Shown here piece by piece: positions 12,353 to 22,794 of a stretch of DNA of 64,000 bases; position 1 is the first letter of the stretch, and each line of letters opens with the position of its first letter. This DNA comes from Leucaena leucocephala. Taxonomy: Eukaryota > Streptophyta > Magnoliopsida > Fabales > Fabaceae. The notes under the pieces were generated by a model. The model was given only the letters and a program-made list of their open reading frames with translations. It did not search any database and was not told the DNA's origin. Location of the stretch: the NCBI GenBank assembly GCA_037074615.1, contig CM073563.1, positions 12,756,501 to 12,820,500 of the forward strand, given 5' to 3'. The position numbers and the translations under genes were made by a program.

Positions 12353-13330
12353 ATGCCTTTATTATCAAGACCATATAAACATCATTATACTTATTTTCAT
12401 CAAAGTGCAACAGCACAACCTGGTACGTATAGTATAAAACTAGAATTTAAAATAACTTCTTTTGTACAAAAGGCAATAGAAGATGTTTTTGCAGAAAACC
12501 CAAGAGCCTTTGCTAATAGATGTAACTATATAGCAAAGATTGAAGTGTTAACAAAGAAACTGGTTTATGAAAAACTAATGAGATATTTTAAACTAGATTT
12601 AGAAGAATTTCCTCCTATTATTGAGAAAAAAAAAACTCAAATTAGGATTAATAAGACCCTCTCAAAGTTCTTGGAATTGTCCAGGATTTTTGGTTAGGAA
12701 TTATTTAGAAATAAAAAGAGAAGAACCAAGATTAGTGATTAATTACAAACCTTTAAATACAATAGTTAAGTCTAATATTTACCCTATCCCTAGAAAATAT
12801 ATTCTTTTTGATAAAATCTAAAATGATAAAATCTTTAGCAAATTTGATTGTAAATCAGGATTTTTCAAATAGATTTAAAAGAAGAATGTAGATAATATAC
12901 ATCATTTTATGTACCCAATGGACATTATGAATAGAATGTATTGCCAATTGGACTAAAAACAAGTCCGTCCATTTTTCAAGAAACAATGGATAAAATAATT
13001 AATAAGTATCACCATTTTATCATAGTTTATATTGATGATATTTTGATATACTCTCATAATGGAAAAAAAACCATAGAAAACATTTGTTTGTGTTTGCTAT
13101 AAAAGCAAAAGAAAATGGTATAGTTATATCAAAGAAAAAGCCTCTTATCAGAAAAAACTGAAATAGAATTTCTAGTAAGAAGGTAGGAAATCGAAAGATT
13201 GAATTATTAGAAAATATTCTAAATTCTATAAGAATTTAGAATATTTTCTAATAAACTAAAAGAAAGAAAACAATTAGTGCAAATATTAGGAATAATAAAC
13301 TATGCTCAATAATTTATACATTATTGTTCT
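12353..13330 (+). pseudogene. Endogenous pararetrovirus reverse transcriptase
   Basis: Open pieces at 12353-12697 and 12621-12821 overlap in different frames, showing a frameshift near 12640-12660. They carry the N-terminal fingers region (EEPRLVINYKPLN). Beyond several stops, the polymerase motif YIDDILIYS is encoded at about 13028-13054, with both catalytic aspartates preserved. A direct repeat-like stutter containing ATTCTAAATTCTATAAGAAT lies at about 13215-13250. In the family the enzyme copies pregenomic RNA into DNA. Here multiple frameshifts and stops abolish it. It lies directly between the protease and RNase H relics. Confidence 0.9.
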
Positions 13331-13339
13331 AAAATAAGA

Positions 13340-13830
13340 GAAAAACTTCAGTCAAAATTAAAAGGTAAAAAACCTTTTGAATGGACTTAACAAGATAAAA
13401 AAAAGAATTAGAAAAGGTAAAAACAATATTTGTAGAACAACTATTCCCGTAAGCATTCCTCAAGAAGAAGATTATCTTTTTATTCAAACTAGTGCTTCAA
13501 ATTTATGTTGGGGAATGCTGTTAAGAATAAAAGATAATAAGGCAAATCATGTAGTTTCATATGCCTCTAGTAAATTTACAAGAGTAGAAATAAATTATGA
13601 CATTAATGAAAAAGAAACTTTTGCTGTTATAAAAGCAATAAAGAAATTTGAACATTGGATAGTTTCTAAAGAATTTAAAATTAAAATTGATAATTCTCAA
13701 GTAAAGGCATTTATCAAAAAGAAGTGCCATGTGCAATTGCTTTAAGAAAAAGAGCATGATAGAGTGTACTTTTCTCTTGTTATTCTTTTAAGGTAATCAT
13801 AGTTAAAGGAAAACAAAACCACTTAGCTAA
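13340..13830 (+). pseudogene. Endogenous pararetrovirus RNase H
   Basis: The open stretch 13377-13745 reads like the RNase H domain of retroid elements. It has a small hydrophobic start (DYLFIQTSASNLCWG), then VVSYASSKFTRVEINYD, and the motif EKETFAVIKAIKKFEHWI containing the conserved Glu. The Asp normally found in the first motif (TDAS in relatives) is read as Thr-Ser-Ala-Ser, so one metal ligand appears lost. The frame breaks after 13745 and the similarity ends at about 13830. Confidence 0.85.
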
Positions 13831-14353
13831 CTTCTTAAGCAGGTAAGGAGACTAGTTTCAAGAAGAAAATCCTTAGAAGAATCAAGATATTAAAGATGCA
13901 AGAAGCTTCATATGCTTTAGTAAGAAAACAAAAAGATGAGCTATGGCAATAGCTTGTCCAAAAAGAAAAGGAAATCTAAGCATTGGAAGAACAAATTGGA
14001 TGGGCAACAAGTTGTATGATATACTCAAATCCAGCTCTGAGATTGAATATAATCTTGAATTGAAAAAAGAATTAAAAGATAAAGCATAAACTTGTTATAT
14101 CAAGAGAGGGAAAAGAGAAGATGAAATGTTAAAACTTGTTATATCAAGAGAGGGAAAAAAGAAGATGAAATGTTAAAACCTGAAATGGGAAATAAAGTTG
14201 TAGAACCATTTTCTACAACAACCTCTTCCCCACTGGAAGAAACAACTTAGGGTAAAGAAATCATGTTAGAATCTCCTGTTAATAACAAGAGGGAGAAAAA
14301 CCTTCTTCATGAAGAAGAAGATCCATTAAAAGATGTAAAAGCATTACTTTTAC
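13831..14353 (+). pseudogene. Pararetrovirus charged linker region
   Basis: The plus strand is rich in Lys and Glu codons (for example HEEEDPLKDVKALLL) and is broken by several stops. It links RNase H to the conserved downstream domain. A tandem duplication of 44 bases (AAACTTGTTATATCAAGAGA start) occupies 14088-14176. No known domain is recognised. Confidence 0.55.
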
Positions 14354-14842
14354 GTGAGAGAAAAGAAGGTGAAAACCCCCCACAATTTAAATTCTTGTGT
14401 AGGAAAGGTATCAGTTTCTTATAAGGAAGCCACAATAGTACCACATCCAAAGAATTTTCCACCATTTTCAAAAAATACATTGAATCACGAAGAATTTATG
14501 AAAAATTATAAAGAAGTATTCGATATTGTCTATTCAAGGAATAATGTGGAATCTGTAAAGATGATGCCTATCGAATACAATATCATGTATCCTAGAGTTA
14601 TAATGCTCCCAGAAATGGTAAGTCCAAGTGTCATTAAAACACTATATGACTTGGATTCTTAGATGTTCTTTATTACTATAATTTAGATTGTCTAAAATAT
14701 TTGCAATCAATAAGCCAGAAGGTAACTAAGAATTTTGGAGCTTTTGATAAATTAAAATGTTTCAAGTTTTTCTTAGTAGCCCCAAAATTAAAATTCAGTC
14801 ACCAAGAAGTGATCAAAATAAAGCTGATCCCTGAGCCTAAGC
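14354..14842 (+). pseudogene. Pararetrovirus conserved domain downstream of RNase H
   Basis: The open part 14354-14662 contains FMKNYKEVFDIVYSRNNVES and VSPSVIKTLYDLDS. Closely related sequence occurs twice more in the window on the minus strand (14863-15185 and 22795-23225), so it is a real conserved module of this virus family. I do not recognise its function. It follows RNase H here and precedes the coat-protein block in the minus-strand copy, as expected for a circular viral genome that was opened at different points. The copy ends at the palindrome centre. Confidence 0.7.
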
Positions 14843-15185
14843 TTTATCAAGAATCAGCTTTATTTTGATCACTTCTTGGCAATTGAATTTTAATTCTAGG
14901 GTTACTGAGAAAAACTTGAGACATTGTAATTTATCAAAAGCTCCAAAATTCTCAGTTGCCTTCTGGATGGTTTGACAAATATTTTAGACATTCTAAATTT
15001 TGGTAATAAAGAACATCTAAGAATCCAAAATCATATAATGTTTTAATGACACTTGGACTTGCCATTTTTGGGAGCACTATAACTCTAGGATACAAGCTAT
15101 TGTATTTGATGGGCATCGTCTTTACATATTCCTCATTGTTCCCTAAGTAGATAATATCAAATACTTTATAATTTTTCATAAATTT
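14490..15185. repeat. Large palindrome with near-perfect core
   Basis: The left arm (about 14490-14830) and right arm (about 14855-15185) are inverted copies of the same pararetrovirus module, diverged along most of their length. The innermost 27-28 bases on each side, next to the loop, are an exact inverted match (left arm includes AAGAAGTGATCAAAATAAAG). They flank a loop of roughly 20 bases. Such a structure would extrude as a hairpin, and it joins plus- and minus-strand virus blocks head to head. Confidence 0.85.
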
Positions 15186-15592
15186 TAACAGATTATTATC
15201 AATTTTTATTGTGATGTAAGGGGTTTCCCTAGTCATATTTGTTGACCTTGAAGTCATTGATTTGTGCAAAATTATTTGCTAGAACACATTTATTTGTTTG
15301 CAAGAAATCTTATCCTAATATTATACTAGCATTAGATTGTAATAATTCAAAAGTATGAACTATTCTTTGCGCTTTTTCCTGTAGAGTCAATAAATAATCA
15401 TATCATCTCTACTTCTTCTACTTTTGATGTAGTAATAAGACTTGTTTGATAAATTCTAGATTGTTTAAGTTTTTTAGGTTCATTCCAGTTTATCAATTCT
15501 GGTTTTATATGACTATGAATAATAGTAGTGTTGATCATAGCATTTTGAAAATTTATATCTTCATTTAAGATAGAAATTTTTATTATGTAAGG
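14863..15592 (-). pseudogene. Inverted pararetrovirus copy: protease region fused to downstream domain
   Basis: On the minus strand, protease-region sequence (15592 down to about 15195, related to 11660-12040) joins directly to the domain found at 14490-14840 on the plus strand. A 105-codon frame (14952-15269) runs across the join: TPYITIKIDNN is followed at once by LLKFMKNYK. Compared with the plus copy, about 2.4 kb of reverse transcriptase and RNase H is missing. The upstream part of this copy continues at 18211 on the other side of the solo LTR. Confidence 0.8.
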
Positions 15593-15664
15593 CTTTGTGT
15601 TATGATCAGGAATTTAGTTAACATATATGTATATTCATTGTAGAATATTTCGAATGGGAAGTAT

Positions 15665-15718
15665 TAGCCGAATAGTTCAAGCGGCGAAAGGAAAAACATT
15701 CGGCCAGGGTTCGAGTCG
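15665..15718 (+). other. tRNA-like Pol III promoter motifs inside the solo LTR
   Basis: TAGCCGAATAGTTCAAGCGG at 15665 resembles the A-box region of Ser/Leu tRNAs (TGGCCGAGTGG...), and GGTTCGAGTCG at 15708 resembles the B box (GGTTCGANTCC). Their spacing of about 30 bases is within the tRNA range. No cloverleaf or acceptor stem could be built, so this is at most a tRNA-derived or Pol III-promoter-like relic. Confidence 0.35.
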
Positions 15719-17520
15719 CAGCGGAAGCGGAGGTGAATTTTTTTTTCTCAGACGCGTGAAATTACCATTTTGCCCCTCTGTCTATTTCCCACCGAACCTC
15801 TGTTTTCTTCATCATTTTCGTTCTTCCTTCCTGCGACGCAGCAGGTGCGGGACGGCAGGCAGCGACGCGGCAGGTGCGAGACGGCAGAAGTTCAGCGTGC
15901 GGCGCGGGAAGGGAGTGCACGACACGGAAGGTTCGCTGCTCGCCTGTATATCTAAGGCATTCCTTTCGCATTCCATGCTTCCATCGGCAGCGAGAGTTTG
16001 AGTGAAGAGCGCAGGAGTGCTGCGGGATTCGGTGTTCTGTGTGCAACGCCGGTGAACACTCCTTCCGGTGGACCGCATTCACAGTGAGCGCCGTCGCCGT
16101 GTAGCTTCGGTCCGACACCATTGTCGTGCTACTGTAGCAAATCCATTGTTACTGTAGCAAGTCTCGGAGGTTGAGTTTCAGCTGCTTTTCGGCGATTGAT
16201 TCTGTGGAGAGGTTGAACTCGGTAATTGGTTGCTCTGGCCGCAGGTGGGTTCCAGCTTCTGTGTGCTGAGCCGTTCATTGCTCCCTGCGGTGTTGTCTGT
16301 GAACTCCTTCTGGCGGCCGATAGGTATGTGTTCTGTGGTATTATAGGAAACAGAGTTGTGTGTGCCGTCGGTGATGATGGTCACTGGTTTGGTTTCGGTA
16401 TATGTATGTAAGGCTGGTTTGGTATGCTATGTATGTGTGGGCCATTGTTCTGTTAAAGTCGTGGTTACTCGAAATGATTTCTGCTGCTGCTGTTGGGAAC
16501 GATTGTGTATATATATATGCATTATGTTTGCTAGGCCGTGAAGAGATATATATTTGGGTATATGTATGTTCATATACTTGGGCTGCTATGGTTGCTATGT
16601 TTGCTTGCGTTGGGATTAAATATGTTTAGGGGGTGGCGGTAGGAAGGAAAAAGAATTAGAATATGACCCTGATCTTTTTCTGGTAAATATGTAGATGCAC
16701 ATGCAGGGGTATATGCTGCTGTTTTGGCAAATTGTTGTAATCCGAGTGTTATGATAAATGGAAGGACTGCCAATTGAGATTTTGAAATTCTAAATGATTG
16801 TAGTGAGGAAGGTTTCAGATCTGTGTTAAGATCCTGTTTAAGGATTTATTGGAAATGAATTGTGTTTTAATCAACTTAATCGTGGCCAATGGCGATGTCT
16901 CTGATTGATAGTAAATCTAGTATGATTGATTGCCGTTAAGAGTATACCTAGAGAGTTAACATGTTATGTTGGAATGTCAGAGGGTTGAGAAGTGATAGTA
17001 ATCAAAGTGGTTGGGCTGAAAGAGTAGCTGTTTAGGAGCGTGGCAGGTGAGTGAATAACGTTCCCTACAAATTTACATTTTTAAATGCATTGTTATTTCA
17101 AATGTATTGTTATTTTAAACGATGAATTTCAAATATAGATTTCGAAAAGCAAGTTTTATGAAATTGTGGTTTAAATCGTTAGAAATGATTTTCTTTCGAT
17201 TATTTTACAAAAGATTACGGTTATACATGAAAATGGATAAAGAAGCTTTAGAAAAAGATTTGACAGTGAACTGATGTTATTCATGAAATATTTCTCTGTG
17301 AATTGCATATATTTTTACAGTAACTTGATTTCGAATGTTCATGCTGGGGTTTTAGAAATTCAAAGTGGTTTTTACCAATGATTATGGCATTGAAACGATT
17401 AAGATTATTTCATGTGAAATAAACCCCACGCATGATGGAAACGTTTTAGGATGGAATACAGAACGCTGGTTGCTAACAGCAGTACTGTTAGCCCTTGGTG
17501 CACCTTGGTTACTCGAGCTC

Positions 17521-17653
17521 GACAGTTTGTGGCCTTGAGCCACCAGAATTATTTCGTGGGATTTATTCTCGCGACAGTTTGTGGCATAGCCACCAGAATT
17601 ATTTCGTGGGATTCGTTCTCGCGACAGTTAGTGGCTTCGAGCCACCAGAATGG
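17521..17653. repeat. Short tandem repeat with stem-loop units in the solo LTR
   Basis: The unit GACAGTTTGTGGC...GCCACCAGAATTATTTCGTGGGATT begins at 17521, 17573 and 17623 (spacing 52 and 50), the third copy being partial. Each unit holds an inverted GTGGC / GCCAC pair around a 3-5-base loop. Confidence 0.85.
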
Positions 17654-18210
17654 TTAGTTACCCTCGTGGACTGTGTGTCCACGTCAGTTTTCGTTCTGTT
17701 GAAATCCTACAGAAAGATTATGGTTTTAGAAAGATTGTTTTGAATGAGCTACTTGAAACAGTTAGTTCATACGGTTATTTCCCCTGAAATACAAATGTTT
17801 ACGAAAAGGTTTGCATTAGATTACGAAGCGTTAAGAAATACATTTTTAAGATGATTATGCATTGTTTAGTTTCCGCATTCTTTAAATCATGTTTTTGGGA
17901 CGTTATTCACGAGTAGATTTTTGGCTTCAGATAGTGCAGGTGACCCTATTTCTCCAGCTGAGCGGTAAAGAGCCTTGCTGTTGATCCGAAGCTTCGTTTG
18001 ATAATTAGTACTTTTGATGTAATTGCTTCTTAAGAACTTTTATTATTTTGGAAAGGAAAGTGCTCTGCATGAACCTTAGAAAATGTTTGTATGATTTTGA
18101 AAAATGCTATGGAGAAATTAATGGTTTTACTTAAAATGCTAGGCTTTCAGAATATGATGTATTCATATTCTGTGCCGGTCACGGTCCAGAAATAGGGACG
18201 TGACACTTTG

Positions 18211-19140
18211 GTTCTATGTTCTTAGAACCAGAAGCTTCTTCTATAATCTTCAAATTATCTAATGACATTCTTCTGGGTTCTGGAATCATTAAATTAGAAT
18301 TTTTTTCTTATACTTAATGATTTTTTACCAAACTGTAATATAGGAGTTCCTAAATTATTTTCTTTATTTTTATTGAATTCGATCTAGACTATCTCAGGTA
18401 AATATTGTTCGTCAGAAGGAATTTATTCAAGACTAATGCATGTTCTGAATACATTAGGGATAGTCATTGTGTCTCTTACACATTTTTTGACTATATGAGA
18501 TTTTGTAAATGCATACAATATTCTTGCTTCTAGGATCAAAACATCATATCCTTGAATCATGTCTATTCCACTTAGACAGAGTTTTATTACTCTATTTTTA
18601 TTCTTATCTCTAGTAGTAATACTAAAGTATGGAAAAATTGTGAATTTTAGTTTCTAATAAATCAAATTGCCTAAATTACATCAATTAAGCTTGATTTTAT
18701 TTTGTATGTGATTATGTCATCAATTAGATATATTTTTATTAGAGTGTTTATTCCTTTTTTAAAACACCATTTTATTATTTCTACTACTCCGATATAAATA
18801 TCACATATATTATTATCTTTAATTTTTGATAATTCTTCTTGAATTATTGATTCTAAAAATAGAGGGATTTTTTGAGCTCTACTTAAGGCATCAAATATCT
18901 CTATTTGCCTCTTAATCATTATTTTTACAAAATATTGTTCTTTATATTTTGTTAATGTTGGTAAGAGTCTTGACTTAAAAACATCTTTGGGTTCTAATGT
19001 TAAGACTTCTTTATTTATCTTTTCTGAAAGTATTGGATTAAAGATTATGGTTTCAGTATTCTGACTTTGAACTTTCTAATTCTTCTTCTAAAAATTCACT
19101 TTTTTCAGATACTTCATATATACTCTCCTTTGAAGAGTAT
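18211..19140 (-). pseudogene. Pararetrovirus region between coat protein and protease
   Basis: Minus-strand sequence is homologous to plus-strand 4290-4920 and, near 18211-18300, to 11565-11660 and 62300-62390. An open stretch of 82 codons at 18671-18919 contains IKRQIEIFDALSRAQKI. The rest is interrupted by stops. It lies downstream of the zinc knuckle and upstream of the protease, where the C-terminal capsid region or a linker of the polyprotein is expected. The block is cut at 18210 by the solo LTR and resumes at 15592. Confidence 0.75.
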
Positions 19141-19142
19141 AA

Positions 19143-19600
19143 TTATTCTCCTTCACAAGGATATAAATCAAATTGATTCACCATTGTTTCAAACATTTTT
19201 TCCATATTTTTCTTTTTCTTAGGACATTCATTGTCATAATATCCTTCTTCTTGACAGATAAAACATGTACATTTCTTTTTTGAAGGTCTTCTATTTTTTT
19301 CACTGAGATTTTTTCCAATAGCCATTTTTAGGTCTTCTTTTATCATAAGTTTCATTCTTTCTTTTGTAATATTTATAATTTTTCTTAAATTTTTTCTTTT
19401 TCTCTTTTCTTTCATAACCCCAAGTTGGTTCTGTAAATTTTTCACAACAAAGCTTTTTCTTTGTCATCCATTTATTCATTTTTTTCATTCATTTGTGAAT
19501 TTTCACATTTTCTCTCAAACCAATATTTTATCTAGGCAGTTTTTCTAACTAAAGTTCACTAATAGCACTTTTATTTTGTTTTTCAAATTCTTTGTAATAT
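19143..19600 (-). pseudogene. Endogenous pararetrovirus coat-protein zinc-knuckle region
   Basis: Open frames at 19143-19445 and 19300-19488 overlap in different registers and are very rich in Lys. The first contains TCFICQEEGYYDNECPKKK, which corresponds to the single Cys-x2-Cys-x4-His-x4-Cys knuckle of Caulimoviridae capsid proteins. The zinc-binding His is read as Tyr. In the family this motif binds pregenomic RNA. The lysine-rich N-terminal flank is typical. Frameshift and ligand loss make it non-functional. Confidence 0.85.
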
Positions 19601-20680
19601 TTTTTTTCTTTATTTTTATCCCCAAGGTTCTTTAATTTTATCAAATACTAATTGGAAATATATTCTATAGTATTCATCCAAAGGTCCTCCAGAATATCCT
19701 TTATACCAAATTTCTTTAAACTAGCATATGTATTTTTAGAAGTAACATATATTACATAATGTTAGTTGAGCTAATTTTAATTTAGCTTCTCCTTTTCTTC
19801 TTGCCTTATAATCTTCTTCGGACTACTTTGATGGGGTTCCAATAAACTCTCAATAAAATACCATTTCCATTCTAGTTAACATATCTCTAATATTTTCTTC
19901 TGTTAAGATATGATCTTTTACTTCAGGTTGAATATCTCGAAAGAAATAATCTACATTTCCACTTGTAGTAGTAGTTATGAAATTATATGCTTTCTCTTTA
20001 TCCATTCCTTGCTACAAAATTACTGTAGTATTTTCATTTATCCATTGAGATATTTTCTCTTATGGTTTTTCTTCACAATCTATATTTAGTATTACCCCTG
20101 TGGGTTTTACTGTTCCAATCGATTGTTTCCCGGTTCATATTTTAAAGTTCTTTCTTTATAACTTCTTATAAGAATATACCTATCATCATATCTTGGTTTG
20201 CTTTTTATTCTTTCTTCATGCCAAACATCTGGTGTATGAAGATCATTATGATAATATTTTTTTTATCATACCCTCCTGGTAGCTCTTCTTCATCGCTACT
20301 TTGATTTTGTTCTTTTCTTAGGATATTTTCTTCTTTACTTTTGTCTTTATTCTTTTCTCCTGAAAGTTCTTCTTCATTAGTTTTTAATTCTATAATAGAT
20401 ATTCTATCAAGTTTCTCTATCATAGATTGTTCTAATTCTTCCATTTGGGATTTTGTTCCTAAGTATTCTTCTGTCTAAGAATCTAGTCTTTTTGTTTCTT
20501 CATTGTCACTAGTGGAAGATATTTCTACCTTTTCTTCAGGCAAAAGTTGTTCGTTTTTCCCTTCAATTTTTTCATTTATTTTTTGCATTGTTCAAATTCT
20601 TTTTGAAGCTTTTCTTTCTTTTATTCTTCTTTAAATTTTAAAAATTCTTTAAACAATTTTTTGTCAGGTTATGGTTCTTT
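19601..20680 (-). pseudogene. Pararetrovirus capsid core and acidic N-terminal segment
   Basis: The stretch lies directly upstream of the zinc knuckle. An open 79-codon segment at 20205-20444 is strongly acidic and serine-rich (for example SDEEELPGGYDKK), as are neighbouring pieces to 20560. Caulimoviridae coat proteins have acidic N-terminal arms upstream of the capsid core, and the placement fits. The core region (about 19620-20150) is broken by frequent stops. Confidence 0.6.
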
Positions 20681-20683
20681 CCA

Positions 20684-21365
20684 TTATTCCATATAATATT
20701 TTCTATTTCTTATAGGTTTTTCTAATCCTTTTAGAAATTCAATTCTTGTAAATTTTTGTTCATTTATAAACAACTTTTCTTGTTTATATTGACTTCTTGT
20801 CATCTCCCCTTCTAATCTAATTTGACTTCTTCTTATCTCCCTTTCTAATCTAATTTGTTCTGAAATTAGACTCAATTTTTGGAAAGTATTTTTATATGAG
20901 CATCAATATCATTAGTGGTAGCAATTTTACAAACAATGAGTTTTTGAAGTTCTTTCTTGAAATTTCTTTTTCTATTTTTTTTTTCAAATTTTAATCTATC
21001 CATCCAGATTATTTTGTTTTTGATTAATAGGCATTTTTAATACTATTTCTTTTATTTCTTTTAGATCCTTACTAATCCTTTCTAGGTCTTTTTCTTATTC
21101 GTCTAATTTTCTATTTAGACTATTTAAGCTTACTTGTTTTTCTTTTGTTTTTCTTTTTACCTCATCTAAATCTTGATTAGATTCAAAGTTTAAATAATTT
21201 TTCTTTTATTTCTCTATCTTTAGAGGATAATTGTTTTGCTAATTCTTGTAGATTTTGCTTATTATTACTAGTAACTGATAGAGTTACTAATATATGATTA
21301 AAAATTTTATTTTCTTCTCCTAATTTTTCCATAGGAAAGTATTTGCCCAATTCAATTGCCAACAA
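20684..21365 (-). pseudogene. Pararetrovirus coiled-coil segment
   Basis: Minus-strand frames at 20684-20875 and 21183-21365, with similar material between them, are rich in Lys, Glu, Leu and Ile with heptad-like spacing (for example RLEREIRRSQIRLEGEMTRS, an internal repeat of the RLEGE/RLERE unit). Such segments precede the coat protein in pararetrovirus polyproteins. Stops break the frame. The specific function is not recognised. Confidence 0.5.
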
Positions 21366-22790
21366 CTATGCAAATAATTATCACTAAACGGGACTAGAGG
21401 CTCTAATCTTGTTGAATATTGACCTACTTTTGTGAAACTATTTGTAGGTAACAGATTTTTTTCTAGATTGTATTTTTGGAATTCTAATTATATATTTCAT
21501 TAATCATAATCAAATATAGCTTCTTTTTCTTCTAAACTTAAAAGATCTAACCATTTCTAATAAGAATTGTTTTCTTCCTATTCCTTCAAATGTTGTAAAA
21601 ATTCATCAACCAAATTAATAGATGAATTACTAGAGGTTTCCCCTATTTTTTTTCTTTTTATTCTCTCTAGGCTATGATACCATCTTCGGGGCTAATCGAC
21701 AGAATTCTGCAAAACTTATTTCAATCGATAGACTAGTGAATTGTGATACAGGAATGTTAAAATAACACTTCTCTCTTGCTTCTCTTGTCAAGAGCGAGAA
21801 GATTCTTCACAAAAGTCATTCATATGAAGATATGGAATCTTACTCAAAGTCATAGGGCTTCAATAATTATTAGAGAATAATTCTCTAATTAAATTTTCTC
21901 TACCTATAAAGGCTTCTAAATAACTATATAAGAGTAGTTATAACAAGACTTCATTGTATTGGCTTTTTCTAGACAATTTTTCTATATAGTTCCATACTAT
22001 AAATGTATAGTTTCTATAGAGTTTTTCTCTACTTCTATGAATAGTTTGCTTCTTGCAGTTATTTATTTGTTTTACAATGTGATTCAATTCATAATGATTG
22101 AATTCCTTTAAGTGTTTTTGCACCATTTTTTTATATAGATAATCTAAAATTAGATTTTTCATTTGTATGAAAAGAGTATTTATTTTCTACTAATTCCATA
22201 CCACGAATTTCTATCAGTATTCCAAAAGTAAACCTAGGTATGGGTCCAACACGCTTCTTTATGTTCTTGGGCATTTCAACTTCCTTTCCTCACCTTATCG
22301 CACTCTCTCTATCCTAGCTACTAGTCTAAATGCCTGTCCTTCAGCTTCAATAGACTCTCTGGCCAAATAGGATCTAAAGCTTATGTCTTTTTGCTTAGAA
22401 GTTGAATTTCCTAATTACTTTAGGAGCGATTCTACCCACACCTGGTATGGTCTCAATCTCTCATTTGTCAAAAGCTGAAGATAATGGCATAGAGGTTTCA
22501 AAACTAAAACTCTTATTTCTTTAGGCCAAGGCCATATTACAGAGACACATGGAAAAATAAAACTTTGCTCTCTGAGTCCTCTTGCTTAAAGCTTCAACTT
22601 TCACAAATAAATAAACACTCTAGAGTAACCAAACTCTAGTTACAACTGACTCTAGTTATCTTAACTGGAGTTACTTTTCTATTTTGTCTTTAGGCTAGTC
22701 ACATTTTGACTGCTCAAAAGACCTTTGTCGGCTACTTTTTCTTTTTCTTTTCATCCCATAATTCTGCTTTTATAAATTTCCTCTTCGTAA
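21366..22790 (-). pseudogene. Pararetrovirus upstream region, unrecognised
   Basis: This part of the minus-strand virus block holds one open piece of 74 codons (21938-22162, lysine- and tyrosine-rich) and broken pieces between 22230 and 22690, such as MPKNIKKRVGPTPRFTFGI near 22210-22270. A movement protein is expected upstream of the coat protein in this family, but I could not identify its motifs here. The assignment to the virus rests on continuity between the two recognised modules on either side. Confidence 0.45.
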
Positions 22791-22794
22791 GCAA

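Larger units (their letters stand above)
15598..18205. mobile_element. Solo LTR (2.6 kb) with 5-bp target duplication CTTTG
   Basis: The segment begins TGTTATGATCAGG and ends GGGACGTGACA, the TG...CA ends of an LTR. It is flanked by CTTTG at 15593-15597 and again at 18206-18210. Removing it with one CTTTG rejoins pararetrovirus sequence that is continuous in the copies at 11640 and 62380. No gag-pol is present, so an LTR-LTR recombination event is the natural explanation. The interior is markedly GC-richer than its surroundings (about 15660-16400), with CpG-containing words, consistent with a younger insertion. The length and the GTCACGGTCC...GGGACGTGACA end suggest a Ty3/gypsy element. Open frames inside it have no recognisable product. 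Confidence 0.92.

Noticed and set aside
15627..16121. Several overlapping open frames of 60-124 codons on both strands
   Set aside because: They arise from the GC-rich part of the solo LTR, where stop codons are rare. No codon bias or known domain is present.
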